From: Dunaliella salina
Taxonomy: Eukaryota; Chlorophyta; Chlorophyceae; Chlamydomonadales; Dunaliellaceae
Assembly: GCA_002284615.2 (NCBI GenBank)
Contig: MU070103.1
Coordinates: forward strand, 33,200-48,457
DNA length: 15,258 bases
Direction: 5' to 3'
A program made the position numbers and the translations under genes. Positions 1 through 9,776 of this stretch are shown here, in pieces (positions within the stretch are counted from its first letter, which is position 1; each line of letters opens with the position of its first letter). The notes beneath the pieces were generated by a model, which was given only the letters and a program-made list of their open reading frames with translations, was not told the origin of the DNA and made no database searches.

Positions 1-40
<40 letters not shown>
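1..40. repeat. (TG)20 microsatellite at the window edge
   Basis: Perfect TG dinucleotide run that begins at or before the first base, so its true length is unknown. It is one of six long TG/CA tracts in the window. Confidence 0.97.
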
Positions 41-41
<1 letters not shown>

Positions 42-78
42 ATGTGTGTTTAACACGTGCATGTGTGTTTTACACGTG
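41..78. repeat. Two 19-bp tandem units, each ending in CACGTG
   Basis: Positions 41-59 and 60-78 are 19-bp copies that differ at one base. Each ends in the palindrome CACGTG (54-59 and 73-78). CACGTG is the G-box/E-box core in plants and algae, but here it most likely arose by drift of the adjoining TG tract. No gene start is visible close by. Confidence 0.6.
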
Positions 79-119
79 AGTGGCACTGTCCGTTGGTACG
101 TGCGCTTCTTTGCGCTGGC

Positions 120-472
120 TCCCAATGCCTCTGCATCCTCTTCATAGCTCCCTCTGCTTGAGCCCTGGCTCCCTCTGCATAGCTCCCTCTTCATAGCTCC
201 CTCTGCTTGAGCCCTGGCTCAACTCTGCTTCAGCTCCCTCTGCCGAACACTCAGTGGATCTGAGCTCCTGGCTCCCTCTGCTGAACACCCCGTGCCTGAG
301 CTCTTGGCTCCTCTGCTTAGCTCCCTCTTCCTGAGCCCTGGCTCCCTCTACCTCAGATCCCTCTGCTTGAGCTACTGGCTCCTCTGCTTAGCTCCCTCTG
401 AGCTCTGGGCCCCTCAGCTTAGTTCCCTCTGCAAAAGTTCCTGGCTCCCTCTCCTCAGCTCCCTCTGCCTGA
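120..472. repeat. CT-rich degenerate low-complexity repeat
   Basis: The segment is built from many imperfect repeats of CTCCCTCTGC followed by TTGAGC or TAGCTC and CCTGGCTC. No fixed period holds throughout. Open frames through it consist of Leu/Ser/Pro/Cys repeats and are not credible proteins. Confidence 0.8.
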
Positions 473-684
473 GCTTGCTGCAGACTTTGCTTTCTCCTCC
501 TTGCTTAGCTCGCTGCAGATTTAGCTGCCTCCCACTTTCTGAGCTTGCTGCAGATTTATCTAGACCCCTTTTCCAGAGCTTGCTGTAGGTTTAGCTACCC
601 CCCTCTTCCTCAGCTTGTTGCAGGAAAAATCTACACCCCTCCTCCTGAGCTTGTTGCAGACTCAGCTACTTCCCCTTGGTGGAG
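473..684. repeat. 35-bp minisatellite, six copies
   Basis: Units begin at 473, 508, 543, 578, 613 and 649, so the spacing is 35 bp four times and then 36. Each unit starts with GCTTGCTGCAG or a close variant and continues into a pyrimidine-rich half. It grows out of the CT-rich block to its left. Each copy ends its first part in a CTGCAG-type sequence that resembles a 3' splice site. Confidence 0.85.
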
Positions 685-694
685 GTCCCATGGT

Positions 695-799
695 ATGCCC
701 ATTCAAGAACAGCTGCAGTGGCAGGAGCAGGGCTACCCAGGGCTGTCACAAGATGGACAGGAGCAGCCGGGGCTGACCGCAGCAGCGCTGCCCTTGCAT
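695..799 (+). CDS. Candidate small exon of a Gln-rich protein (weak)
   Basis: From ATG at 695 the frame reads 35 codons beginning MPIQEQLQWQEQGYPGLSQD, a Gln/Glu-rich composition unlike the low-complexity sequence on either side. It ends at GT 800-801 with phase 0. That GT is simply the first of the TG tract, so the donor is not persuasive. Ser/Gln-rich coding sequence follows from 1437, also entered in phase 0, which would allow splicing of the two. No start context or promoter was identified. It could equally be unspliced noise. Confidence 0.25.
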
Positions 800-805
800 G
801 TGTGT

Positions 806-894
<89 letters not shown>

Positions 895-901
895 CGCGCG
901 C
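799..901. repeat. (TG)n tract passing into (CG)n
   Basis: A TG run with one TA interruption spans about 799-886. It changes without a break to CG repeats at 887-901, then to TACACGCGCATGCG. The whole stretch alternates purine and pyrimidine, the pattern known to favour Z-DNA. All open frames across it are artefacts of the repeat. Confidence 0.95.
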
Positions 902-1436
902 GTACACGCGCATGCGTTCCTGTGCGTTTTTCAATATGCATGTGTGTATGTTTGCCTGTTCGGCTTCCAACTGCTAGTGCATACTGGCATACAAATTCTT
1001 GTTCCTACGGGGGAGGAGCATGAGGAATGAGGGACGCAGAGCTTGTGTCTGTACGCATTTGCTGAGCAGAACTCTTTGCTGCGTCAGGCATCCACACTTA
1101 AAGAGGAGGTGGGCGGTGTGGGCAGCATAGAGACAGATACTGAGTGGGCTGCATGAGACAGGTACTTCACCAAGCTGGCATGGCACAAATTTAGGCTTTA
1201 ATGGACCTCCAACTTTTGTGGCGAATGACACGCCCCTGATTTTGTCCTATCAGCCCATACAACATCATACATCATACCAGACCCTATCAGACTGTAAAGG
1301 ATTACGTGGGTCGGACTGCAACTGTGTTTTCGACCCATGCTTTGTTCCCTTGAGTTGTGAGTCAACTTGTGACCTGCAAGCTCTGTGCACATTATGCTGC
1401 ATGTCAACCGGCTCATGCCTTTCCTGTCCCTTGCAG

Positions 1437-2014
1437 GTGCTGCCGCTGCTGCCCCAGCAGCTAAACAGAGTGACTGGCAACAAGGCCCAGCATTGCCCCA
1501 TGCACAGCAGGAATGACTCCCATGGCGGCGCGCCACAGCCTTTCAGCACCAGCTGCAGCAGCAGGAGTAGAAGCCCAACATTGGGCCTGCAAGGTGCCCT
1601 GCACAGCACCTGTAGCAGCAACCCGCAGCCTCTCAGTAGTGGCAGCACTGGCAGCGGCCCAGGCTCAAGTCTGCAAGGTGCGCAGCAAAACACCTGTTGC
1701 AGCACCCCGCAGCCTCTCAGCAGTGGCAGCACTGGCAGCGGCCCAGACACAGGCTTACAAGGAGGCCCACAGGACAACAGCAGCTGCCCTTCCTACAGCC
1801 ATGCCACTACTCCCACTAGCGCTAGAGGTCGAGAAGGTGGTGATAGTGTGAACGGCACATGTATTGGTATCAGACCTGACGCACATCATGAAGTTGATGG
1901 AGGTTATGCTGCTGCAGCTGCTGATGGCCGCCCCCACAACCAGGGCGGCACGGCTGGTCCAGCTGACTGGAGAGACTGCCATCGCGTGAGGGGCACTCAG
2001 CTTGAAGGCCTCAG

Positions 2015-2048
<34 letters not shown>

Positions 2049-2402
2049 GTCAATGGCAGCGGCGGAGGCGCCAGCGATGGCATGGGTAGCGGCAAGGAAA
2101 ATTATAGCAGGGGCCACGCAGCAAGGCGGGGTGAAGGGCTGAATTTGGCCAAGGGACAGGGGCCCATGCGGCCCTGCAGCAGCAGCCGCAGTGCAGAGCG
2201 AGGGCCTGATTTTCAGTGCGGTCCTGTAGCAGCAGCTCCAGGTCAGGGTAAAAGCCTGAATTTGGCCAAGGGGCTGGGGCTCATGCGGTCATGCAGCAGC
2301 AGCCTCAACTTGACCAAGGACGGCACGTGTGAGGCGAGCGGCGATGCTGCCATGTTTAGGTGGGCCGGCTCTTTCTTTTCGCCCAATCGGGAGGCATTAT
2401 AA
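1437..2402 (+). CDS. Ser/Gly/Gln-rich hypothetical protein, 3' exon
   Basis: I do not recognise this protein. A pyrimidine-rich 3' splice site (TTTCCTGTCCCTTGCAG, ending 1436) leads in phase 0 into 321 open codons ending at TAA 2400-2402. The frame also runs open upstream to an ATG at 1218, but 1218-1436 looks intronic, so I start the exon at 1437. Residues about 51-113 hold a 28-residue tandem repeat (LQGA, then PQPLSSGSTGSGP). Later come a Ser/Asn run near residue 195 and two copies of LNLAKG-x-G-x-MR-x-CSSS 39 residues apart. There is no recognisable domain, membrane segment or targeting signal. Exon 1 lies upstream and is not secured. The stop is 3 bp before a transposon-like element. An alternative is that the exon ends at a donor such as CAG/GTCAGG near 2241 and the remaining open frame is fortuitous. 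Repeat periods divisible by three support coding. Confidence 0.5.
1587..1775 (+). repeat. 84-bp in-frame tandem repeat within the exon
   Basis: Copies begin at 1587, 1671 and 1755, exactly 84 bp (28 codons) apart, and the third is cut short. The repeated peptide includes PQPLSSGSTGSGP. Copies one and two are very similar and most differences keep the reading frame. Confidence 0.85.
2139..2300 (+). repeat. 117-bp-period repeat (LNLAKG motif)
   Basis: CTGAATTTGGCCAAGG occurs at 2139 and 2256, 117 bp (39 codons) apart. Similarity continues for about 45 bp into CATGCGG and a CAGCAGCAGCC run. A third, weaker LNLTK copy follows near 2306. Confidence 0.7.
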
Positions 2403-2405
2403 ATA

Positions 2406-3273
2406 AGGTCCGACATGCCAATGTAATATTACCATTATAGTATTACAGTAATACTGCAGTAATATTACCTGACCCTCGGTGAAATAACGATTTTGCGCTA
2501 TTACTACTATAATGTATTATTACCAGAGGTGGGCGACGAAGGCCTCAAATAGGGGTATTTTTGAAATGTTCCCTTGGCAAGGTGGCCCTACTTGGCACTT
2601 TTTGTGCTCGGCATCAATTGGTATCCATAGTTCCTGAATTTGAAAGGTGCTACTTGGGGCCACTTCTGCTATTTGCCAAAACGCGAACCCTATTTTTTGA
2701 GTAGGCACTCACCATATCTGACCAGCCAGAGCACCAAAATGATTGATTTTTAGTGATTTGGAGTCCTTGTAATTAAAAGATATCATTGCAAAAAAATGGA
2801 GTGAAAAGACCCAGTGGTTGGTCAGATACTGAATTTCAGCCTTTTCTTTTAGAAAAAATCCAGCACGAGGGGTGCCAAAAAGATCAATTTTTGACCTCCT
2901 TCATTCCCACTTTTGAATATGCAGGATATTAGCATATCATATAAGCGTTATTAAAAATATTTTGGGGGTGACAAATGGTCCCAGGGTGGAGCTGTGGGCC
3001 ATTTTAGGGTGATCTGAGGCCAGGAGAATGATCTGGGGTCCTCCAATTTACTTTATTTTTTGGTGAACATAGTTTTGGTATTATAATGGTCATCATGGTC
3101 AGGTTTGGAAAATAATAGTGGGAAAGAACATTTTGGTATCAGAATGGTCATCATGGTCAGGTTTGGAAAATAATAGTGGGAAAGAACATTTTCAGCGATT
3201 TGGGCCCGTTGCCCACCTCTGTAATAATACTGTAATGACAGATTTTGAATAAGTAATATGACACGTCGGACCC
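2406..3273. mobile_element. 868-bp MITE-like DNA transposon with TA target duplication
   Basis: The ends form imperfect terminal inverted repeats: AGGTCCGACATGCCA at the left and, on the opposite strand from the right end, GGGTCCGACGTGTCA, with 3 mismatches in 15. Both ends abut TA (2404-2405 and 3274-3275). A second inner inverted repeat of 24-25 bp (2514-2538 against 3207-3230, one indel and one mismatch) contains ACAGAGGTGGGC or its variant. The interior is AT-rich and has no transposase-sized frame, so the element is non-autonomous. A TA duplication fits Tc1/mariner-like elements best among known groups, but the terminal sequence does not prove the family. A PIF/Harbinger origin needs a 3-bp duplication, which I do not see. 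Confidence 0.8.
3073..3188. repeat. 58-bp tandem duplication inside the MITE
   Basis: Positions 3073-3130 and 3131-3188 are head-to-tail copies of 58 bp with two mismatches. They lie next to the inner inverted repeat of the right arm. They carry no coding potential. Confidence 0.93.
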
Positions 3274-3275
3274 TA

Positions 3276-4049
3276 ATTAAAAAGCATCCCCTTCGGACAC
3301 CAAAGGCAAACTTTGTTGAAAATAATGTGTTCATCGGTAACATTGTTTTCCATAATATCCCGAGGCTGTAAGTCAGGTCAGGCATCTAGGTTTGAGTTCT
3401 TGCCCCAGCGGGACCAGCCAAATCTGAGTATGCAGGACCTTCAATTTGACCTTTCTGAGCAACCCTGCATACTCAGTTTGAGCTGTGGAGGGGCCCAGAG
3501 CAGGGGCTTAGAATCAGTCAAAATCCCTGTCAAAATGAGGTCCTCAGGAAGCACTCCTTCGGCTTACCTGACCTGCGGCGATGGTTCAGCATTTCATCAG
3601 GAGCATGTCGGGGCGGTTCCGGGGGGCTGTGGCGGAGTTCCAGAAAATTGCTAAATTTTGGCTGGGAAATGCTGGATTCTATGCGAGGGGCACATGGTAC
3701 ACCATTCGGGTAGCCGAATTTTGCGACTTACTCTTTCTATTACAAAATTTAAAACTTGGCTTTTTAGAAGTCGAGTTTTGCCCTGAGCTGCGAGAGTAAT
3801 TCAAATGATGAGGCCATGCAGTGACACCTGAGTCCATAGCCTTGACAGCTCCCAGCTTTGACCAAGTCCCAGGAGCGCACACACAAACACCTGGGCCCCC
3901 AAAATTGGTAAGGCATGCTTGAGTAACATCAACTCAACAAGGCCTCATACTCAGATTGTGGCTAGATGCTGCGCATGCCTGATTCCCAGTTTTGCACCAC
4001 TTTTGCCTGGCACACGCGCTCATGCTCGAAGTGCTGGGGCCAATTTTTA
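3276..4049. other. Gene-poor segment, no supported gene
   Basis: Several short open frames occur but none shows splice context, repeats in frame or a recognisable motif. The only structure I see is a 13-bp perfect inverted repeat (3424-3436 and 3464-3476, CTGAGTATGCAGG). Its right arm is part of a 16-bp sequence repeated exactly at 4280-4295. Confidence 0.5.
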
Positions 4050-4064
4050 CCCCCCCCCCCCCCC
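4050..4064. repeat. C15 homopolymer
   Basis: Run of fifteen C after an AT-rich stretch (AATTTTTA). Homopolymers like this are both mutable and error-prone in assembly, so the length should not be trusted. Confidence 0.9.
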
Positions 4065-4400
4065 GTTTTTTCACTCCGATGGGTCAGGGTGACACGAGAA
4101 GTACCTGGGAGCCCAAAATGGGGACAATTCGGGTCAAAACATGAATCATGGCACCTAATTTGCAGGGAATGGCCAATTTTGGCTTTAAGTGCCTCAAAAG
4201 AGGCCCCTGGCTCACCTACAACACTCTCCCCCTCACAAATTTTGATGCAGAAGTGTCCAACATATCAATATTAACTACTCTGCATACTCAGTTTGCTTGA
4301 AATCCTGCGAGGCAAGAACTCCACACTTCTCGGCATAGCATGCCTGGGCTGACTGTAAGCTATCGATTGTCATATGTATGAGTCCTTCAATACGGAAAGG

Positions 4401-4441
4401 GCGGGGGGGGGGGGNCTTCTTTNCCCCCCCCNCNCCCCCCC
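4401..4441. other. G-run/C-run with four Ns: unresolved assembly
   Basis: A G run (about 4403-4414) is followed by N at 4415, CTTCTTT, N at 4423, then C runs interrupted by N at 4432 and 4434. The G and C runs could pair as a hairpin. Ambiguous bases at exactly this place suggest sequencing or polishing failed in a strong secondary structure. The true sequence and length here are unknown. Confidence 0.9.
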
Positions 4442-4924
4442 TCCAGCTTTTTTTAGCTTCTTCTGCAGGTGTCCAAATACACCATCTGATTCTTGTGCTC
4501 GAGAGCTGTTGACTGGCACCCTTCAAATTGAAGTTGATTGAAGGGGGGTCCTATGTGCATGGCTGGGAATCAGTGCTGTGCGTGCAAGGGTGTGGAGGAG
4601 AACATGCCTGGAAGGGCAGGTATGCTTAGGGGTCCACTGCGCAGTTTTTGCCCCACAACTCTGTTGGTCGTACCCATGAACAATCCCCACGAGCTGTCTC
4701 ACTTAGCTATTTATGCCTCTTGCATACATTCTAGTGTTCCTTGAACATACCAAACATCTTTCTATGTCTTGATCATTGAGATTTGCTGAAAAGTTGCGTG
4801 TAGAGGTATTCTACGGCCCAGGGGCTGCCTTGTACCCATTTCAGCGGAAAAGGGTGGAAGTTCAAATCTGTACCAATCCACCATCACTCCCAGACTTGAG
4901 CTGCTCTTAAGTTATCTAATCATG

Positions 4925-5314
4925 CTACGATGTTAGATTTTGCGGGGGGCAACGGAGAGCGTGCCGGGGGGGGGGCAAGGGTGCACCCATGAGGACGATG
5001 TGCATGCCGACGCAGACAGTGACATTGATCGAAGTCGCTGCATCCCCTGGCGACCTAAGCACATCCCCGGGTCTTGTCCAGCATGGCGCGTCTAACAGAC
5101 CCAAATGAGGCCAAACGTTGGCCTTTGTGACGAACGGTATGCTTTTTTGATGTATGATGCGATACGTTTTTGATGCTGCGATTCCGACCACAGCATCTCC
5201 CACACCCAGTTTCACAACGGATGCGCTGCCCAATACCACTGATTTTGGGACAGTGAGGAAATCGTTCGGCTCATCGAGCGGCACATGAAAGTTTGAAAGC
5301 TTCCTGCCAGCCAA
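4925..5314 (-). CDS. Unassigned 129-codon open frame (possible relic)
   Basis: The frame starts at ATG 5312-5314 and ends at TAG near 4925. The middle part has mixed, protein-like composition (for example DFLTVPKSVVLG and RIIHQKSIPFVTKANVWPH) without low-complexity bias, which sets it apart from other frames in the area. The C-terminal third is translated from the G10 run at 4966-4975 and is unlikely to be real. I recognise no family and see no splice sites or 3' signal that decide the matter. It may be a decayed coding fragment, for instance of a transposon, or chance. Confidence 0.2.
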   Translation of the reverse strand: MAGRKLSNFHVPLDEPNDFLTVPKSVVLGSASVVKLGVGDAVVGIAASKTYRIIHQKSIPFVTKANVWPHLGLLDAPCWTRPGDVLRSPGDAATSINVTVCVGMHIVLMGAPLPPPRHALRCPPQNLTS

Positions 5315-5786
5315 CCTCTCTTACACATCCGTTTAGGGCAAAAAATGTCACCTATCCAATGCACTTTTCAGGTCCAGAATTGGTGCAGGGGGCGTTGAGA
5401 TATGGTTATAAGACGCTATTTGAGGCATTTGAAGGGGGGTTATCCATGGGGACGACCTGCTGCAGCTCACCACAAAGAAGAGAAAAAATTCTTTGCAGGC
5501 CTGGCACCACGTGCATGAAGATCAGGTTTCCCAACTGGCATGCTAGCATGTGACTCAATTTTTTATTGTGCACGTACGCCAATGGAACCACCTGTCCTGA
5601 GTTGCACCAGGCTTAGCTTACCCGATTGGGTATCATACATGCCAGCTCAAATACACAAATAACTGAGCGTAGGGCTTCAGCAAAATATCACTCCGCGAAT
5701 GTGCGGGAAGCTGTGTAACAAGAGTGCTGCGGCCCTACCCTTGCTACGTGTTAAGGCCAATGCGAGTGATTCTCAGGTGCGGGCAC

Positions 5787-5788
<2 letters not shown>
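5315..5788. other. No supported feature
   Basis: The longest plus-strand frame here (5293-5553, 86 codons) has no recognisable motif or splice context. I see no repeat or RNA structure in this stretch. Confidence 0.4.

Positions 5789-5860
<72 letters not shown>
5789..5860. repeat. (AC)36 microsatellite
   Basis: Perfect 72-bp AC run ending 34 bp before a candidate 3' splice site (TTCCGTGCAG, ending 5894). Poly-His/Thr and poly-Cys/Val frames across it are artefacts. Confidence 0.97.
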
Positions 5861-5863
<3 letters not shown>

Positions 5864-5894
5864 CACACAAAAAGCAATACATTCTTCCGTGCAG

Positions 5895-5991
5895 GCTGTG
5901 CCAACAGCAGCAGCGCTCCATCCTTCGCACCCCCAAATCCAGCACCTCCTTGTCTGCCTGGCAGTCCCAAGAGCCCAGCCCATCTGGCCAG
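5895..5991 (+). CDS. Candidate 97-nt exon of a Gln/Ser-rich protein (weak)
   Basis: The segment is bounded by a plausible acceptor (GTGCAG ending 5894) and a good donor (GGCCAG then GTGAGC from 5992). The frame beginning at 5896 reads LCQQQQRSILRTPKSSTSLS and on to PSPSGQ, the Gln-coded phase seen in other putative exons of this window. It enters with one base left over and leaves in phase 0, whereas the firmer exons here are phase 0 at both ends. All three frames are open, so the choice rests on composition. Its 3' half is the first unit of the 200-bp repeat that follows. Confidence 0.3.
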
Positions 5992-6350
5992 GTGAGCATG
6001 GTCACTGTTCCTTCGTGACGCTGACAAGCTATTCTGTTTTGTTACAAAAACCACGCCATTGATCGTCTGGCAGTTCCTAGAGCTCAGCCCATCTGGCCAG
6101 GTGACCACACCTTAGAAACTGCCTCACTAAATCCTAATCCTGCACATCCATGTCCGTCTGGCAGTCCCAAGAGCCCAGCCCATCTGGCCGAGTGAGCAGC
6201 GTCACAGTTCCCATGTGGTGCCAACAAGCTACAATATCTTGCATCGAAAAGCACACCATTGTCTGCCTGGCAGTCCGAAGAGCCCATCTGACCAGGAGAG
6301 ACATCCGTTGTTGTAACTGCCCCACTGAGCTTCCGCGCCTAGCCTCATTA
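5949..6350. repeat. Two-part higher-order repeat, 200-bp period
   Basis: CTGGCAGT anchors fall at 5958, 6067, 6158 and 6267, spaced 109, 91 and 109 bp. The four units share about 45 bp (CTGGCAGTCCCAAGAGCCCA, then GCCCATCTGGCC). Their tails alternate: units 1 and 3 share one tail and units 2 and 4 another. The simplest history is duplication of a short unit, divergence, then duplication of the pair. Confidence 0.8.
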
Positions 6351-6432
6351 AGATGATGAAAAAAAACATGAAAGGTACAGGTAGGTTGGGGGAAAAGAGG
6401 AGACCTCTAGAGAAAAGAGTTGGATTTTGCAT

Positions 6433-7071
6433 GCTGAGCACTCAGAGTCCCAGGCAGGTCTGGTCTGGCGTGTCATGCATGCAGGACAGGTAAGTGGGGT
6501 CTACCCCTGTGTGTTGCTGAGCACTTATTGTCACAGGCTGGTCTGAAATGTCACGTGTGCAGGGCAGGTTCGTAACGTCTGCAGGGCAGGTGTGTCATGC
6601 TGGGTGCTCAATGTCGCAGGCAGGATTGATCTGGCGTGTCATGCCCGCAGGACAGCCACGTAACCAGGGAAGTCCATGGGGTAATAAGGGCTTTCAGGAC
6701 TGCTCGAGAGACACATCATAGTCTCTCGGGTCTACCCAATCTCCCCTTGAAAAAAACCTTGGGTTTGGAGTACTAAGCAAGGACCAGTACTCTCAAAACT
6801 TCCGGTTTGACCCAGCCTGATGCGGCCTGCGCCTCGGGCGCAGGCCAAATCTTTTAATTTTTGTCAGGGTACCCGAGGGTTTGAACTTCCCTGCATGTAA
6901 CACATGCAGGACAGGTGTTTCATGCTGAGCACCCAAGGCCACAGGCAGGATTGATCTGGTGTGTCATGCGCGCAGGACAGCCATGTAGCACATGCAGGAC
7001 AGGTGTTTCATGCTGAGCACTCAAGGCCACAAGCAGGTTTGGTGCGCCATGTGTGCAGGAAGCCCTTAAGC
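6433..7071. repeat. 83-88-bp minisatellite interrupted by a transposon
   Basis: GCTGAGCA or its variant recurs at 6433, 6516, 6599, 6924 and 7012. Intervals are 83, 83, 325 and 88 bp; the 325 becomes 88 when the 229-bp insert and one 8-bp target copy are removed. Units contain CAGGCAGG, TGATCTGG, TGTCATGC and GCAGGACAG segments. One unit carries a textbook 5' splice site (CAG/GTAAGT, GT at 6490), but no flanking exon is secured. Confidence 0.85.
6665..6893. mobile_element. 229-bp hAT-type MITE with 8-bp target duplication
   Basis: The termini are CAGGGAAGTCCA at the left and CAGGGAAGTTCA on the opposite strand at the right, 11 of 12 identical. The 8-bp flanks are CACGTAAC (6657-6664) and CATGTAAC (6894-6901), one mismatch. 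CAGGG termini with an 8-bp duplication are the standard signature of the hAT superfamily. The insert has no open frame of note, so it is non-autonomous. Inside are three hairpins: 6705-6712 with 6721-6728, 6768-6774 with 6786-6792, and 6824-6833 with 6837-6846. The neighbouring uninterrupted minisatellite unit supplies the empty-site sequence. Confidence 0.9.
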
Positions 7072-7450
7072 ATTGGCCAGGTCCATGTCAGCTCGGAAGC
7101 CTTCCTTCTGCATTGGCCAAGCCCCGGCTTTCAAGGGTTTCCAAGTCCATGACAGCTCAGAGATCCTTGCCATATGTTCTGGATTGGCCATATCCATTTT
7201 AGTTCATGATGCCCTCCTGTATTGGCAAAATCCCAGCCCTCATGGGTTTACCAAGTCTATGTTAGCTCAGAGGCCCTCATGCATTGGCCAGATCCTTGTC
7301 AGCTCAAATGCCCTCCTATATTGGCCAAGTCCCAGCCCTGACAGATTTGCTGAGTCCATGTCAATTCAGAGGCCCTCCTGTACTGGCCAAGTCCCAGCCT
7401 TCATGGGTTTACCAAGTCCATGTCGGCTCAGAGGCCCTCGTGGATTGGCT
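7072..7450. repeat. 62-bp minisatellite with 37-40-bp deletion units
   Basis: ATTGGCC or a variant occurs at 7072, 7112, 7193, 7221, 7283, 7320, 7382 and 7444. The regular unit is 62 bp (GGCCAAGTCCCAGCC, CATGGGTTTACCAAGTCCATG, then CTCAGAGGCCCTC). The 37-40-bp units lack the middle 25 bp. A 159-codon frame crosses the array, but the period is not a multiple of three and the peptide does not repeat in register, so I do not call it coding. Confidence 0.85.
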
Positions 7451-7746
7451 AAACCCATGTGTTGCCCTGTGTGTGGCCCAGTATTTCATGCTCCTCCAAA
7501 AAAAGGTGAGTATATGGCGTGTAAGCAGACACGCTTGCACACTCATAAGTAGGATTGTCCATTTCCATACAAGGATGCCATACCTATGGTACTTATGCTG
7601 CCAAAAAGCCGATACATGTAAATGGCATTTTTGTACGGCAACGGCCGACCCTTCTTACTGAAAAAAAGAAGTGCTCATAACATGTGCACATGGGCCAATT
7701 AGCCCAGTGAGAATCCCAATTCCCACCCTCCTACTGTGCTGCGCAG
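7451..7746. other. Probable intron, with a strong donor at its start
   Basis: AAAAAAAGGTGAGTAT at 7499-7514 is a good 5' splice site (GT 7506-7507). The stretch ends in a pyrimidine-rich 3' splice site (CCCACCCTCCTACTGTGCTGCGCAG, ending 7746). That would make an intron of about 240 bp, but the exon upstream of the donor would lie in minisatellite sequence and is not supported. Confidence 0.3.
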
Positions 7747-9520
<1,774 letters not shown>

Positions 9521-9692
9521 ATAGTCATCAGGCTACAGATGAAAACAAAGCAACCCTTGCAGGAAGTCTTGCGGGTGCAGACTGTCCAATTGGGGCACTG
9601 CGGCGCCCCAGCGGCCTCGCACCCCCAAGCTGAAACGTTCACATGAAAAGAAGGCTTTGGCCACAGCTGTGGGTTGCACGCACGCTTGCGCG

Positions 9693-9694
<2 letters not shown>

Positions 9695-9774
<80 letters not shown>
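9695..9774. repeat. (TG)37 tract ending in CGCGCG
   Basis: TG run 9695-9768, preceded by CACGCACGCTTGCGCGCA and followed by CGCGCG at 9769-9774. Purine-pyrimidine alternation continues through both ends. Confidence 0.96.

Positions 9775-9776
<2 letters not shown>

Noticed and set aside
666..970. Poly-His/Thr, poly-Cys/Val and Arg/Ala frames over TG/CG tracts
   Set aside because: They are artefacts of dinucleotide repeats in every frame. The same applies near 5789-5860, 8381-8475, 9695-9774 and 15210-15258.
4840..4895. tRNA-like T-arm (GGAAGTTCAAATC)
   Set aside because: The five bases on either side of the loop do not pair, and no acceptor or anticodon stem could be placed.
6875..6893. B-box-like sequence (GGGTTTGAACTTCCC) suggesting a SINE
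   Set aside because: It forms the right terminal inverted repeat of the hAT-type MITE. No A box or tail was seen.
6433..7450. CRISPR-like regular repeats
   Set aside because: Repeat units are adjacent and diverged, with no unique spacers of constant length, no cas genes and a eukaryotic context. They are minisatellites.
7073..7552. 159-codon frame across the 62-bp minisatellite
   Set aside because: The period is not a multiple of three, the peptide does not repeat in register, and the units vary in length. Only the good donor at 7506 argues for it.
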